Shown here in pieces: positions 8,630 to 17,078 of a stretch of DNA of 64,000 bases; position 1 is the stretch's first letter; the number at the start of each line of letters is the position of its first letter. Below the pieces are notes generated by a model that saw only the letters and a list, made by a program, of their open reading frames with translations, did no database searches and was not told the DNA's origin. Position numbers and translations under genes: made by a program. The stretch lies in assembly GCA_031555735.1 (NCBI GenBank), contig JAVBUE010000013.1:47331-111330 (forward strand), in the 5' to 3' direction. This DNA comes from JAJDIA01 sp031555735 (lineage in GTDB: Bacteria > Bacteroidota > Bacteroidia > Bacteroidales > Tannerellaceae).

Positions 8630-8645
8630 CCGGAGCGTCGCCGCG
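8620..8645 (-). repeat. 26-bp flank of hairpin element, copy 1 (inverted match at 47958-47983)
   Basis: This stretch, which includes GGAAACCCGGAGCGTCG, is the exact reverse complement of 47958-47983. Similarity continues outward past it, with GGCCGGAACT-like sequence read on the minus strand. It defines one edge of the dispersed element. Confidence 0.88.
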
Positions 8646-8734
8646 CCGCCGGATATGCAGTTCCGGCCAGTCTTGAATAGAGGACTCCACCTGAGCTTGA
8701 CATTGATCCGTTCTTATACTGATCGAGGGCGTGT

Positions 8735-8774
8735 AAAAAAAAAATATCCTGACTTGTAAAAACAAATCAGGATA
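8735..8774 (-). terminator. Terminator of tRNA-His
   Basis: On the minus strand a 13-bp stem with one mismatch (TATCCTGATTTGT with ACAAGTCAGGATA) is followed by a run of at least nine T. It starts six bases after the tRNA 3' end. Confidence 0.88.
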
Positions 8775-8779
8775 CGTTG

Positions 8780-8854
8780 GGTGAATGATGGGACTCGAAC
8801 CCACGACCCTTGGAACCACAATCCAATGCTCTAACCAGCTGAGCTACAATCACC
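8780..8854 (-). tRNA. tRNA-His (anticodon GTG)
   Basis: The anticodon arm TTGGA-TTGTGGT-TCCAA gives GTG. The T arm GTGGG-TTCGAGT-CCCAT and the D arm GCTC-AGCTGGTTA-GAGC are regular. Position 8854 supplies the extra G-1 that histidine tRNAs need, opposite discriminator C at 8780. The acceptor stem GTGATTG/CATTCAC has one T-T mismatch at pair 5-68. CCA is not encoded. Confidence 0.92.
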
Positions 8855-8892
8855 ATGTTTGCCTGTCGGGAAGATCTCCTTCAAAGACGGTG

Positions 8893-8922
8893 CAAAGATA
8901 GGGATTAAATCCGACAATGCAA
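8893..8922 (-). promoter_or_regulatory. Promoter of tRNA-His
   Basis: On the minus strand the -7 box TATCTTTG (complement of 8893-8900) is preceded after a 19-bp spacer by TTG (complement of 8920-8922). The tRNA starts 38 bases downstream. Confidence 0.65.
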
Positions 8923-8952
8923 GTATTTATACTGTAAAAACGTATAAAAAAA

Positions 8953-9858
8953 TCACGGATAAATCGCTTTTTTTCCTGCGAGAAGGGTATTACGCATCAG
9001 TGAAATGATCGTCATCGGGCCTACTCCGCCCGGCACCGGTGTAATATACGCACATTTCGGCGCCACTTCATCAAATTTCACGTCGCCCAGGAGCTTGAAT
9101 CCCGATTTCGTCACACTGCTCGGTACGCGTGTGGTACCAACATCCACCACCACAGCGCCTTCTTTCACCATATCGGCTTTCACAAATTCGGGAACGCCCA
9201 GCGCGACGATCAGGATATCCGCATGCTGGCACATCTCCTTCAGGTTGTTGGAGCGGCTGTGGCAAACGGTCACCGTACAATCGCCCGGATACGCCTTCTG
9301 GATCATCAGCATGGCTACGGGCTTACCGACGATGTTGCTTCGTCCGAGCACCACGCAATGCTTTCCTTTCGTTTCGATCTGATGGCGCTTCAGCAGTTCC
9401 AGGATACCGGCAGGCGTGGCAGAAACGAAACAGGGCAAGCCGATCGACATACGCCCTACATTGATCGGATGGAATCCATCCACATCCTTGCGATAGTCGA
9501 TCGCTTCGATCACTTTCTGTTCGGAGATATGTTTCGGCAGGGGAAGTTGCACGATGAAGCCATCCACATCAGGATCGTTGTTCAGCTCGTCCACTTTACG
9601 CAACAGCTCTTCTTCCGTCACATCGTCCTCATAACGAATGAGAGAGGATTTGAAACCAATCTCTTCGCAGGTACGTACTTTACTGGCGACATAGGTTTCA
9701 CTCCCACCGTCGTGTCCTACCAGGATCGCAGCCAGGTGAGGAGTTTTTCCACCGGCAGCCTTGATTTGGGCAACTTCTTCAGCCATCTCCTGTTTCATCA
9801 GGGCGGCTGTTGTTTTTCCGTCTAATAACTTGTAACCTGTTTCTTCTGTATGATGCAT
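8953..9858 (-). CDS. folD: Bifunctional methylenetetrahydrofolate dehydrogenase / cyclohydrolase
   Basis: FolD interconverts methylene-, methenyl- and 10-formyl-tetrahydrofolate in cytosolic one-carbon metabolism. The 301 residues (usual 280-300) contain YVASKVRTCEEIG with the catalytic Lys, the signature GFIVQLPLPKHI, the dinucleotide-binding VLGRSNIVGKPVA and the C-terminal PVPGGVGPMTIISLM. The start at 9858 adds about eight residues before the usual N-terminus; I see no better ATG. It follows ffh by 11 bases and shares its transcript. glyA at 30905 feeds the same folate pool. Confidence 0.95.
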   Translation of the reverse strand: MHHTEETGYKLLDGKTTAALMKQEMAEEVAQIKAAGGKTPHLAAILVGHDGGSETYVASKVRTCEEIGFKSSLIRYEDDVTEEELLRKVDELNNDPDVDGFIVQLPLPKHISEQKVIEAIDYRKDVDGFHPINVGRMSIGLPCFVSATPAGILELLKRHQIETKGKHCVVLGRSNIVGKPVAMLMIQKAYPGDCTVTVCHSRSNNLKEMCQHADILIVALGVPEFVKADMVKEGAVVVDVGTTRVPSSVTKSGFKLLGDVKFDEVAPKCAYITPVPGGVGPMTIISLMRNTLLAGKKAIYP

Positions 9859-9869
9859 ATCTACTCGGA

Positions 9870-11198
9870 TTAACGTTTGAACTGGGGCAACTTCTTACCG
9901 CCGCCCGGTTTGGCTGTTGTCAGCATCCGCATCATCTTGCGGGTCTCGTCGAACTGCTTGATCAGCTTGTTCACATCCTGCACCGAGGTACCGCTGCCTT
10001 TGGCGATACGCTGGCGGCGGGAGCCGTTCAGGACCGCCGGATTGGAACGCTCATCAGGCGTCATGGAATGGATAATAGCCTCGATACTCTTGAACGCGTT
10101 ATCATCAATATCCACATCCTTGAGGGCTTTTCCCACGCCGGGGATCATGGAAGCGAGTTCTTTCAGGTTACCCATCTTCTTGATCTGCTGGATCTGGCTG
10201 ATGAAATCGTTGAAATCGAACTGGTTCTTCGCGATTTTCTTTTGCAGGCGACGGGCTTCTTCTTCATCATATTGTTCCTGGGCACGTTCCACCAGCGAAA
10301 CGATATCACCCATACCGAGGATACGGTCGGCCATACGTTCGGGGTGGAAGATATCCAGCGCATCCATCTTTTCACCCGTTCCGACGAACTTGATCGGCTT
10401 GTCAACCACCGTACGGATCGAAAGAGCCGCACCACCACGGGTATCCCCATCGAGCTTGGTCAGCACCACACCGTCGAAGTCCAGGCGTTCATTAAATTCC
10501 CTGGCGGTATTCACGGCATCCTGTCCGGTCATGGCATCTACCACGAACAATGTTTCATTCGGCTGGATGGCTTTCTTGATCGCCGCGATCTCCTGCATCA
10601 TCTGTTCGTCGATAGCCAGACGGCCGGCGGTATCCACAATCACCAGGTCGAATCCCTTCGTACGGGCTTCCTTAATGGCGTTCTGCGCGATGGCTACCGG
10701 GTTTTTATTTTCAGGCTCGGAATATACCGTCACACCAATCTGTTCACCCAGTACATGCAACTGTTCGATAGCAGCGGGACGATACACGTCGGCAGCTACC
10801 AGCAACGGCTTCTTGTTCCGTTTGGATTTAAGCATATTGGCCAGTTTGCCGGTGAAGGTAGTCTTACCCGATCCCTGTAGCCCCGACATCAGGATGATGG
10901 CAGGATGACCGTCGAGGTTCACGTCGATCGCCGTCCCTCCCATCAGGGTGGCCAGTTCGTCGTGTACGATCTTCACCATCAACTGTCCGGGTTTAACGGA
11001 GGTAAGCACGTTCTGTCCCAGCGCCTTTTCCTTTACGGTATCTGTAAACTGCTTGGCCACTTTGTAATTCACGTCGGCGTCCAACAAGGCTTTGCGGACA
11101 TCTTTCAGCGTTTCCGCCACATTGATCTCCGTGATCTTGCCTTCGCCCTTCAACAGCTTAAACGACCTGTCTAACCGTTCGCTTAAATTTTCAAACAT
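9870..11198 (-). CDS. ffh: Signal recognition particle protein Ffh (SRP54)
   Basis: Ffh is the GTPase that binds signal sequences with SRP RNA and delivers ribosomes to FtsY. All parts are present in 442 residues: N domain, G domain with GLQGSGKTTFTGKLA (P-loop), DTAGRLAID and TKLDGDTRGG, and an M domain with the RNA-binding signature RRQRIAKGSGTSVQDVN followed by KMMRML. Length is typical. It leads a two-gene unit with folD and has a plausible -7 box upstream at 11242-11249. Confidence 0.96.
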   Translation of the reverse strand: MFENLSERLDRSFKLLKGEGKITEINVAETLKDVRKALLDADVNYKVAKQFTDTVKEKALGQNVLTSVKPGQLMVKIVHDELATLMGGTAIDVNLDGHPAIILMSGLQGSGKTTFTGKLANMLKSKRNKKPLLVAADVYRPAAIEQLHVLGEQIGVTVYSEPENKNPVAIAQNAIKEARTKGFDLVIVDTAGRLAIDEQMMQEIAAIKKAIQPNETLFVVDAMTGQDAVNTAREFNERLDFDGVVLTKLDGDTRGGAALSIRTVVDKPIKFVGTGEKMDALDIFHPERMADRILGMGDIVSLVERAQEQYDEEEARRLQKKIAKNQFDFNDFISQIQQIKKMGNLKELASMIPGVGKALKDVDIDDNAFKSIEAIIHSMTPDERSNPAVLNGSRRQRIAKGSGTSVQDVNKLIKQFDETRKMMRMLTTAKPGGGKKLPQFKR

Positions 11199-11241
11199 AA
11201 TGTGTCTATGTAATTGTTATATTTTCTTCGCTAACAAGCCG

Positions 11242-11275
11242 CAAAGGTAAGTAAAATACCCGGCGACGAGGCAAA
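11242..11275 (-). promoter_or_regulatory. Promoter of ffh-folD
   Basis: On the minus strand TACCTTTG (complement of 11242-11249) is a good -7 box; TTTG (complement of 11272-11275) lies 22 bp upstream, slightly longer than the usual 19-21. Confidence 0.5.
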
Positions 11276-11280
11276 ACATG

Positions 11281-12603
11281 TCATATTTTCTTATGTTGCC
11301 AAGCCGCTTTCTTCAAATAAAGCGTACTGAACATCAGCAGGAAACTGAAATAAACAATCTCGCCGAGGAAGCAGAGATGCACGGGCAACCGCAGGTGAAA
11401 GCCTGCCACATACAAGTAGAGGCAATAAAAGCACAACGTGACCAGCTCCATCCATAAGGCCGAGCGCGTATTGCCCGTTCCCGACACCCCGTTGAACACC
11501 ACGCTGCCTACTGCCGACACCAACATCGCCACCGCTACCACATAAATGGAGGATACTGAGGAGTGGATCAACACCGGATCATTCGTATAAATGGAGGCGA
11601 TCTCCCGGGGTATGGCACATATCACCACGACGAATGCCACCATGATCCCCAACGACCATTGCGCGATTTGCCGGACGGTACGTAATACCTGGTCGGTATG
11701 CCCGGCGCCGATCAGGTTGCTCACGAACGAGTTGGTGGTGGTGGACAGCGAATTGACCGGAATAAACATTACGATATACACGCTGCGCACGATGTTGGCG
11801 ACAGCCAGTTCACGTTGTCCGAGCCGTTCCACAACAATAAAAAACAGGAAGAACGTACTCATCGACACAAAATACTGGAACATGGTAAATACAGAGATAC
11901 TCAATACCCTGCGCAACAAGGCGAAATCAAACGAGCGGAAGCGGTCGAGACCGTATTTCCCGATATTCACCGTGTATCTTGTATAGATAAGGAAGAAGAG
12001 GATCGATACCGCCTCAGCTGTTACCGACGCAATGGCTGCGCCTTTGATCCCCATCTGCGGGAAGCCTCCGTTACCAAAGATCAGCAGGTAGTCGAGCACC
12101 ACGTTGGTGACCGCCATCAATATCGCGTTCAGCGTCAATACCCGCGTACGTGTGATTCCGATAAACAACGCCCGGAACATGACATTCACGAACGAGAAGA
12201 AAAAGCCGAACACCCGCCAGTCGAGAAACTGCATGGTGGCATCCAGTATCGCATCCGAGGAGATCATCACCCGCATCACTCCGGCGCCCAGTAACCGGGA
12301 GAACAGCACCATGCATACAGCCAATGTCAACAAGAAGAACACGCCCTGAATCATGACCGGCCCCACTTCGGCATACCGTTTTTCCCCGTTCCGCCGGGCG
12401 ATTACGATCTGCGAACCAGTACTAAAACCGAAGGCGATCGTGAAAATACAGATATAATAAAGTCCCCCGAGGGCAGAGGCACCCAGTTCCACTTCCCCTA
12501 CCCGACCCAGAAAGGCGGTATTCGTCACATTAATCACATTCTGCGCCAGCAGACTGAGAAAAATGGGGTAGCTCACATTCCATATTTGCTTATTTGTGTA
12601 CAT
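11281..12603 (-). CDS. MATE-family multidrug/cation exporter
   Basis: An integral inner-membrane protein of 440 residues, the normal MATE length, with about twelve hydrophobic helices. The N-terminus IWNVSYPIFLSLLAQNVINVTNTAFLG and the mid-protein repeat (RVLSISVFTMFQYFVSMSTFF with FIPVNSLSTTTNSFVSNLIGAG) show the two-fold internal repeat of the family. MATE proteins exchange Na+ or H+ for drugs or metabolites. The substrate cannot be inferred. It lies 82 bases upstream of ffh on the same strand, with the ffh promoter between, so it probably has its own transcript. Confidence 0.9.
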   Translation of the reverse strand: MYTNKQIWNVSYPIFLSLLAQNVINVTNTAFLGRVGEVELGASALGGLYYICIFTIAFGFSTGSQIVIARRNGEKRYAEVGPVMIQGVFFLLTLAVCMVLFSRLLGAGVMRVMISSDAILDATMQFLDWRVFGFFFSFVNVMFRALFIGITRTRVLTLNAILMAVTNVVLDYLLIFGNGGFPQMGIKGAAIASVTAEAVSILFFLIYTRYTVNIGKYGLDRFRSFDFALLRRVLSISVFTMFQYFVSMSTFFLFFIVVERLGQRELAVANIVRSVYIVMFIPVNSLSTTTNSFVSNLIGAGHTDQVLRTVRQIAQWSLGIMVAFVVVICAIPREIASIYTNDPVLIHSSVSSIYVVAVAMLVSAVGSVVFNGVSGTGNTRSALWMELVTLCFYCLYLYVAGFHLRLPVHLCFLGEIVYFSFLLMFSTLYLKKAAWQHKKI

Positions 12604-12630
12604 GCGTTGCTTTCTACCAAATCATCATCA

Positions 12631-12663
12631 GAAAAAAAGCCCGTCCGAATGCGACGAGCTTTT
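12631..12663 (-). terminator. Terminator of panC-panD
   Basis: On the minus strand AAAAGCTCGTC pairs with GACGGGCTTTT (one G-U pair) around a 7-base loop and runs into T7. It lies 30 bases after the panD stop codon and just upstream of the MATE gene. Confidence 0.8.
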
Positions 12664-12692
12664 CCTATCCTATCCTGCAAACCAACGATATG

Positions 12693-13043
12693 TTATACCA
12701 GTTTATTGGTGGCTGTATCCGGGAAAATAACTGCCGGTCTGAACGTTTTCGCTTCTTCAAAGTCCATCAGGGCATACGACATCACGATAATGATATCACC
12801 CGGTTGCACCTTGCGGGCAGCAGCGCCGTTCAGACAGATCACACCCGATCCGCGTTCGCCTTTAATCACATAGGTATCAAAACGTTCACCGTTATTGTTA
12901 TCCACCACACTCACCTTTTCATTTGCGATCAGATTCGCCGCATCCATCAGGTCTTCATCGATGGTGATACTCCCGATATAATTCAAATTGGCTTCCGTAA
13001 CGGTAACGCGGTGGATTTTTGACTTGACTACCTCTATTAGCAT
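12693..13043 (-). CDS. panD: Aspartate 1-decarboxylase (pyruvoyl enzyme)
   Basis: PanD makes beta-alanine from aspartate for pantothenate and coenzyme A. The 116-residue proenzyme has Tyr22-Ile23-Gly24-Ser25 (NYIGSITID), so self-cleavage before Ser25 would form the pyruvoyl group exactly as in the family. Further signatures are KGERGSGVICLNGAAARKV and GDIIIVMSYA. It follows panC by 43 bases on the same strand; together they make pantothenate from beta-alanine and pantoate. Confidence 0.97.
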   Translation of the reverse strand: MLIEVVKSKIHRVTVTEANLNYIGSITIDEDLMDAANLIANEKVSVVDNNNGERFDTYVIKGERGSGVICLNGAAARKVQPGDIIIVMSYALMDFEEAKTFRPAVIFPDTATNKLV

Positions 13044-13086
13044 CGTGTAAAAAATTGATTCATAACCAAACGGAAATGACGCATTC

Positions 13087-13932
13087 CTATCGTTTGTAAG
13101 TGATATTATCTATCAGCCTGACTTCTCCGCAGAAAACAGTAATACATCCCACAATGGCATCGGCATCGTTCCAGTCGCTTACCGCCTCCAGCGTATCTGC
13201 GTTCACTATTTCAAAATATTCCACACGCATTTCCGATTCGGCGTTAATGGTACTGACAACATGGCCGATGACTTCCTGTACGCTCATTTCCGTTGCAAAG
13301 TTAGTACTTTCTTTTAACGTACGCGCAATCAGAGGTGCTTTTTGACGCTGTCCCGGTGTCAATCGCACATTACGGCTGCTCATGGCTAAGCCATCCGGTT
13401 CACGCAGGATCGGACAGGCGACGATCGTTACATTCATAGCCAGTTGGGCAACCATGGCGCGAATGACAGCGATCTGTTGGAAATCCTTTTCACCGAAATA
13501 GGCGTTGTCTGGCTCAACGGCTTCAAAGAGTTTACTCACAATCTGCGCCACACCATTGAAATGGCCCGGGCGTTTCGCTCCTTCCATCACCTGCGACACA
13601 GTCCCGAAATCGAACGTACGAGTGTCGGGCTCGGGATACATCTCTTCGACCAACGGGGCAAAAACGCAGTCACATCCCGACGATTCCAGTAAGGCGCAAT
13701 CGGTGTCCAGGTCGCGGGGATACGTTTCCAGGTCTTTCTTGTCGTTGAATTGGGTGGGATTCACAAAAATGCTGACCACACATACGTCGTTTCCCGCCAC
13801 GCATGATTGTACTAAACTGAGGTGTCCGGCATGCAGGGCTCCCATGGTGGGAACAAACCCTATCCGCTTCCCATCAAGCCTCTTAGCGGCCAGATAGTGT
13901 TTCAAATCATTAACAGTCTTAACAATTTTCAT
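13087..13932 (-). CDS. panC: Pantothenate synthetase (pantoate--beta-alanine ligase)
   Basis: PanC joins pantoate and beta-alanine using ATP. The 281 residues match the usual length of about 280. Motifs are FVPTMGALHAGHLSLV (HIGH-like adenylate-binding), GEKDFQQ with the KMSKS-position lysine region, and MSSRNVRLTP. I start it at 13932 (KIVKTVNDLKHYL), because the upstream in-frame codon at 13959 would add nine residues not expected in the family. It is divergent from the glycogen-synthase-like gene, with about 100 bases between. Confidence 0.95.
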   Translation of the reverse strand: MKIVKTVNDLKHYLAAKRLDGKRIGFVPTMGALHAGHLSLVQSCVAGNDVCVVSIFVNPTQFNDKKDLETYPRDLDTDCALLESSGCDCVFAPLVEEMYPEPDTRTFDFGTVSQVMEGAKRPGHFNGVAQIVSKLFEAVEPDNAYFGEKDFQQIAVIRAMVAQLAMNVTIVACPILREPDGLAMSSRNVRLTPGQRQKAPLIARTLKESTNFATEMSVQEVIGHVVSTINAESEMRVEYFEIVNADTLEAVSDWNDADAIVGCITVFCGEVRLIDNITYKR

Positions 13933-13996
13933 CTTTTTTGATACTGTATGAGGGTGCAAAGCAAGTAATTATTTACGGTAAATGAAAGAAAATTGT

Positions 13997-14004
13997 TATC
14001 TTTG
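13997..14004 (+). promoter_or_regulatory. -7 element for the GT5-like / DUF4270 pair
   Basis: TATCTTTG matches TAnnTTTG, 29 bases before the ATG at 14033. A partial -33 (TTTA at 13972-13975) lies 21 bp upstream. Confidence 0.5.
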
Positions 14005-14032
14005 TGCCGTCTTTAAAAAACTACAGTAAAGA

Positions 14033-14851
14033 ATGGATGCAAAAAAGATCTTGTATATAGCTCAAGAGATTACCCCCTACTTGCCTGAATCAGAGATAGC
14101 CACCATTTCCAGGAATCTGCCACAGGGCATCCAGGAAAGGGGACGCGAGATCAGGACATTCATGCCAAAATTCGGAAACATCAACGAACGTCGCAACCAG
14201 TTGCACGAAGTCATCCGCCTTTCCGGCATGAACCTGATTATCGATGACACGGACCATCCCCTGATCATCAAAGTAGCATCCATACAGTCCGCCCGCATGC
14301 AGGTTTACTTTATTGACAACGAAGATTTTTTCCAACGCAAGCACATGACCCACGACGAAAACGGGGTCGATTATGAAGACAACGACGAACGTGCCATTTT
14401 TTATGTGAGGGGAGTATTGGAAACCGTCAAAAAACTCCGCTGGATTCCCGACCTGATCCATTGCCACGGCTGGATATCCGCCCTGACGGGGTTATACATC
14501 AAACGGATGTATGCCGACGATCCCTGCCTGAAAAATGCCAAAATTGTTTATTCGATCTACAACGACCCCTATACGACCCCATTGAAGAAAACATTTCCTG
14601 ACAAACTGAAAATGGATGGTGCCAAGGACGGAGATGTCAAAGTGCTGAAAACAGACACCAGCTTTACCGGATTGACAAAACTGGCTATCGATTTCGCCGA
14701 CGGTGTCATCCAGGGAAGTAAAACGATCAATAAAGAGCTGTTGCAATACGCCCAGAAGAAAAAAGGAACCGATTTCCTGCCGTATCAACCGGCGGATACT
14801 TATACTGACAACTTCAACACGTTCTATGATCAAATATTAGCAATCAAATAA
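14033..14851 (+). CDS. Stand-alone GT5-like (glycogen/starch synthase N-terminal) domain protein
   Basis: The 272 residues align in style with only the N-terminal half of glycogen synthase: KKILYIAQEITPYLPES, FMPKFGNINERRNQ, FIDNEDFFQRKHM, and DLIHCHGWISALTGLYIK. The ADP-glucose-contacting KTGGL near the start of true GlgA is replaced by EITPYLPES, and the C-terminal Rossmann half with the second catalytic motif is absent. Similar short proteins near panC are commonly labelled glycogen synthase in Bacteroidetes (from memory). Such a half enzyme should not make glycogen by itself; a binding or regulatory role is possible. It is followed eight bases later by a DUF4270 lipoprotein. Confidence 0.75.
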   Translation: MDAKKILYIAQEITPYLPESEIATISRNLPQGIQERGREIRTFMPKFGNINERRNQLHEVIRLSGMNLIIDDTDHPLIIKVASIQSARMQVYFIDNEDFFQRKHMTHDENGVDYEDNDERAIFYVRGVLETVKKLRWIPDLIHCHGWISALTGLYIKRMYADDPCLKNAKIVYSIYNDPYTTPLKKTFPDKLKMDGAKDGDVKVLKTDTSFTGLTKLAIDFADGVIQGSKTINKELLQYAQKKKGTDFLPYQPADTYTDNFNTFYDQILAIK

Positions 14852-14858
14852 TTTGAGT

Positions 14859-16205
14859 ATGATGAAGATCAAGTTTTTAATACTTGGACTCGCCCTTAGC
14901 GGTATCCTGCTGGGCGGTTGTAATGATGAATTGAACCAGGTGGGGCCGAGCATCCAACCGGGTCAGGACAAGATCACGGTATTTACGGATACTTTCCATC
15001 TCGAGTCTTCAACGGTACTGATGAACGCCGTATATGCCAAAACAGATACCAGTTTACTCGGTGAGTTTTATGATCCGTTGTATGGCACCCTGAAATCAGA
15101 CTACTTGTGCCAGTTTTACTGCCCGGAAAACTTTTCTTTCAAACATGCACCGATCGACGGTAAAATTGATTCCGTGGATTATCAGATCTACTACAATTCA
15201 TGGATTGGAGATTCGCTGACTCCCATGCGGGCACAGGTCTATATGGTTACAGAGCCCCTGACCAGTCATTATTATACGGATATCAATCCGGCGGATTACT
15301 GCGACATGCAGACTGTCATGGGATCACAGATGTACACTGCCCGCGATATGAGCATATCCGACTCCATCCGTTCAACCAGCAGCTTCATCCCTACGGTAAA
15401 AATCCGTATGTCGAAAGATTTAGGACAGAAGTTCTATGACGAAACGGTGAAAAACCCGGCTTCCTTTGCCAACCAGGATAGATTCAACCAGTTTTTCCCC
15501 GGCTTCTATGTGACGAATACATTCGGCACGGGCAATGTGCTGAATGTCATCAAATCGTATATGAACATTCATTACAGGTATAATATGAAAGGAAGCAAGG
15601 GACAGGACTCTGTGGTATATGAGCGTGAATCATTCTCTTCTACCCGGGAAGTGATCCAGTTGAACCGTTTCCTGAACACCGATCTGGATCAGTTGACGCA
15701 ACCGAACGACGAGTATAGCTTCATAAAATCGCCGGCCGGTGTTTGTACACGCATCGTATTGCCCATCAGGGAAATCAAACCGGTGGTAAACGACCGTATC
15801 CTGAACAACCTGACCATCCAATTCCAGGCCATGCCACAGGATGCCTGGAAATTCGCCCTGCAACAACCGAAAAACCTGTTGCTTATCCCGGAAGATTCCG
15901 TAAGGACTTTCTTTGAAAACGGACTACTCCCTAATAATGTAAGCAGCTTTGTATCAAGTCCTTTCTCCGTCGGTACCCTTCAATATACGTTTGGTAATAT
16001 ATCCAACCTGTTGAAGTATCAATTGGAAAAGGATCCCGATCATGACGTGGCTTTATGGCTTATACCGGTCAACCATAAGACAGAAACGGGTTATTACGGC
16101 ACATACACCGTATCAGTAAGCAATTACCTCAGTCCTTCCGGTGTCAGGTTACGAAAAGATGAAGAACATCGAAAACTGGTAGTCACATCCAGCCGGTATA
16201 ACTGA
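14859..16205 (+). CDS. DUF4270 lipoprotein
   Basis: A 448-residue envelope protein with a lipoprotein signal: KIKFLILGLALSGILLGGC with the lipobox Leu-Gly-Gly-Cys. Adjacent ATG codons at 14859 and 14862 are both possible starts; a TTG at 14853 is less likely. Composition and features (repeated VY and DTS motifs, no enzyme signature) fit DUF4270, a Bacteroidetes family of unknown function. It is tightly linked to the half-GT5 protein and ends at a strong bidirectional hairpin. Confidence 0.8.
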   Translation: MMKIKFLILGLALSGILLGGCNDELNQVGPSIQPGQDKITVFTDTFHLESSTVLMNAVYAKTDTSLLGEFYDPLYGTLKSDYLCQFYCPENFSFKHAPIDGKIDSVDYQIYYNSWIGDSLTPMRAQVYMVTEPLTSHYYTDINPADYCDMQTVMGSQMYTARDMSISDSIRSTSSFIPTVKIRMSKDLGQKFYDETVKNPASFANQDRFNQFFPGFYVTNTFGTGNVLNVIKSYMNIHYRYNMKGSKGQDSVVYERESFSSTREVIQLNRFLNTDLDQLTQPNDEYSFIKSPAGVCTRIVLPIREIKPVVNDRILNNLTIQFQAMPQDAWKFALQQPKNLLLIPEDSVRTFFENGLLPNNVSSFVSSPFSVGTLQYTFGNISNLLKYQLEKDPDHDVALWLIPVNHKTETGYYGTYTVSVSNYLSPSGVRLRKDEEHRKLVVTSSRYN

Positions 16206-16219
16206 TCCGGATACATATA

Positions 16220-16260
16220 AAGAAAGAGGCGCGTTTGCTTTTGCAACGCGCCTCTTTCTT
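16220..16260. terminator. Bidirectional terminator between DUF4270 gene and tsaB
   Basis: A 16-bp perfect stem (16220-16235 with 16245-16260, core GAGGCGCGTT/AACGCGCCTC) with a 9-base loop. A/T-rich stem ends let it serve both converging genes, the lipoprotein gene on + and tsaB on minus. Confidence 0.88.
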
Positions 16261-16279
16261 ATATAGGTATATATCCTTT

Positions 16280-16981
16280 TCAGATCGATCCCAGCACTTT
16301 ATTTTTAGCAATGGTTGCCTGGAACTCTTTGAGGTAGAAGGGTTCAAAGTATGCCACATCCTCAAACCGGCCGGCTTGCCAGGCTTTGAGGGCTAAGGGC
16401 ACCATCCGGGATGCCATTGGGAATATACCCTCCGCGAAAAGGGCATTCCCGGAAATGATCATCTCTTTGCACTTGGCTGCGCCATTCCCAAAAAAACAAA
16501 TCTCAGCTGAACCCAGCAGGGCTGCGTATGAATCGGCGGAAATCACTTCCGCCATCGTTTCCCGCACCGGATGCAGCAACGCATCATAAACAGCGGAATA
16601 CACTTCCATCCGTCGCGCGTCGAGCATCGGGCAGTACAGTCCATCCGAACCAAGCAGGTGGCGGCTGATGGCAATATCTGTGATCAGCTCCAGCGTTGGA
16701 ATCGCGATCAACGGGATCCCATACCCATAACACAATCCTTTCGCGGTGGATACACCGATCCGCAATCCAGTATAGGATCCCGGTCCGCTGCTTACGGCTA
16801 TGGCATCGGGGCGGATGCGCCGTTCTTTCATCGTATTCACCGCTTCTTCCACAAATACCCCTAATACAGAGGCATGGGATGGTCCTTCGGCAGAAATGTT
16901 CTCCGAAACGACTTCTTCATCTACCGACAATGCAACGGAACAACAATCGGTGGATGTTTCAATATGTAAAATGCAAGGCAT
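16280..16981 (-). CDS. tsaB: tRNA threonylcarbamoyladenosine biosynthesis protein TsaB
   Basis: TsaB is the scaffold partner of TsaD in making t6A37 of ANN-decoding tRNAs. The 233 residues are the usual size. Motifs are ILHIETSTDCCSVAL (ASKHA phosphate 1-like), VSSGPGSYTGLRIGVSTAKGL and IPLIAIPTLELI, all typical of TsaB rather than of the longer TsaD. It is convergent with the DUF4270 gene and divergent from yicC, with a possible -7 box TACTTTTG on the minus strand at 17030-17037. Confidence 0.94.
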   Translation of the reverse strand: MPCILHIETSTDCCSVALSVDEEVVSENISAEGPSHASVLGVFVEEAVNTMKERRIRPDAIAVSSGPGSYTGLRIGVSTAKGLCYGYGIPLIAIPTLELITDIAISRHLLGSDGLYCPMLDARRMEVYSAVYDALLHPVRETMAEVISADSYAALLGSAEICFFGNGAAKCKEMIISGNALFAEGIFPMASRMVPLALKAWQAGRFEDVAYFEPFYLKEFQATIAKNKVLGSI

Positions 16982-17029
16982 AGGGTTTGATACAAGCTAT
17001 CGATATGATTCTGCTTAAAATATGACAGG

Positions 17030-17037
17030 CAAAAGTA
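17030..17037 (-). promoter_or_regulatory. Possible -7 element for tsaB
   Basis: The complement reads TACTTTTG, fitting TAnnTTTG, 49 bases before the tsaB start. No clear -33. Confidence 0.35.
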
Positions 17038-17078
17038 CAAAAACAAATCCAGAGAAGCGGGAAATTCAGGGAATAAGT

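Larger units (their letters stand above)
8341..8734. other. Gene-free spacer between two tRNA genes, filled with repeats
   Basis: About 390 bases with no convincing gene. It holds a copy of a dispersed 34-bp repeat (8444-8477), a five-unit 22-bp-period hairpin array (8523-8629), a 26-bp flank (8620-8645) found again in inverse orientation at 47958-47983, and a further stretch to about 8670 that still resembles the flank of that second copy. Short open frames here are low-complexity readings of the repeats. Confidence 0.7.

Noticed and set aside
9810..10880. Open frame of 356 codons on the plus strand
   Set aside because: It is antisense to ffh and the start of folD, both complete; composition is that of a shadow frame.
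14033..14851. Functional glycogen synthase GlgA
   Set aside because: Only the N-terminal half is present and the ADP-glucose KTGG motif is replaced.
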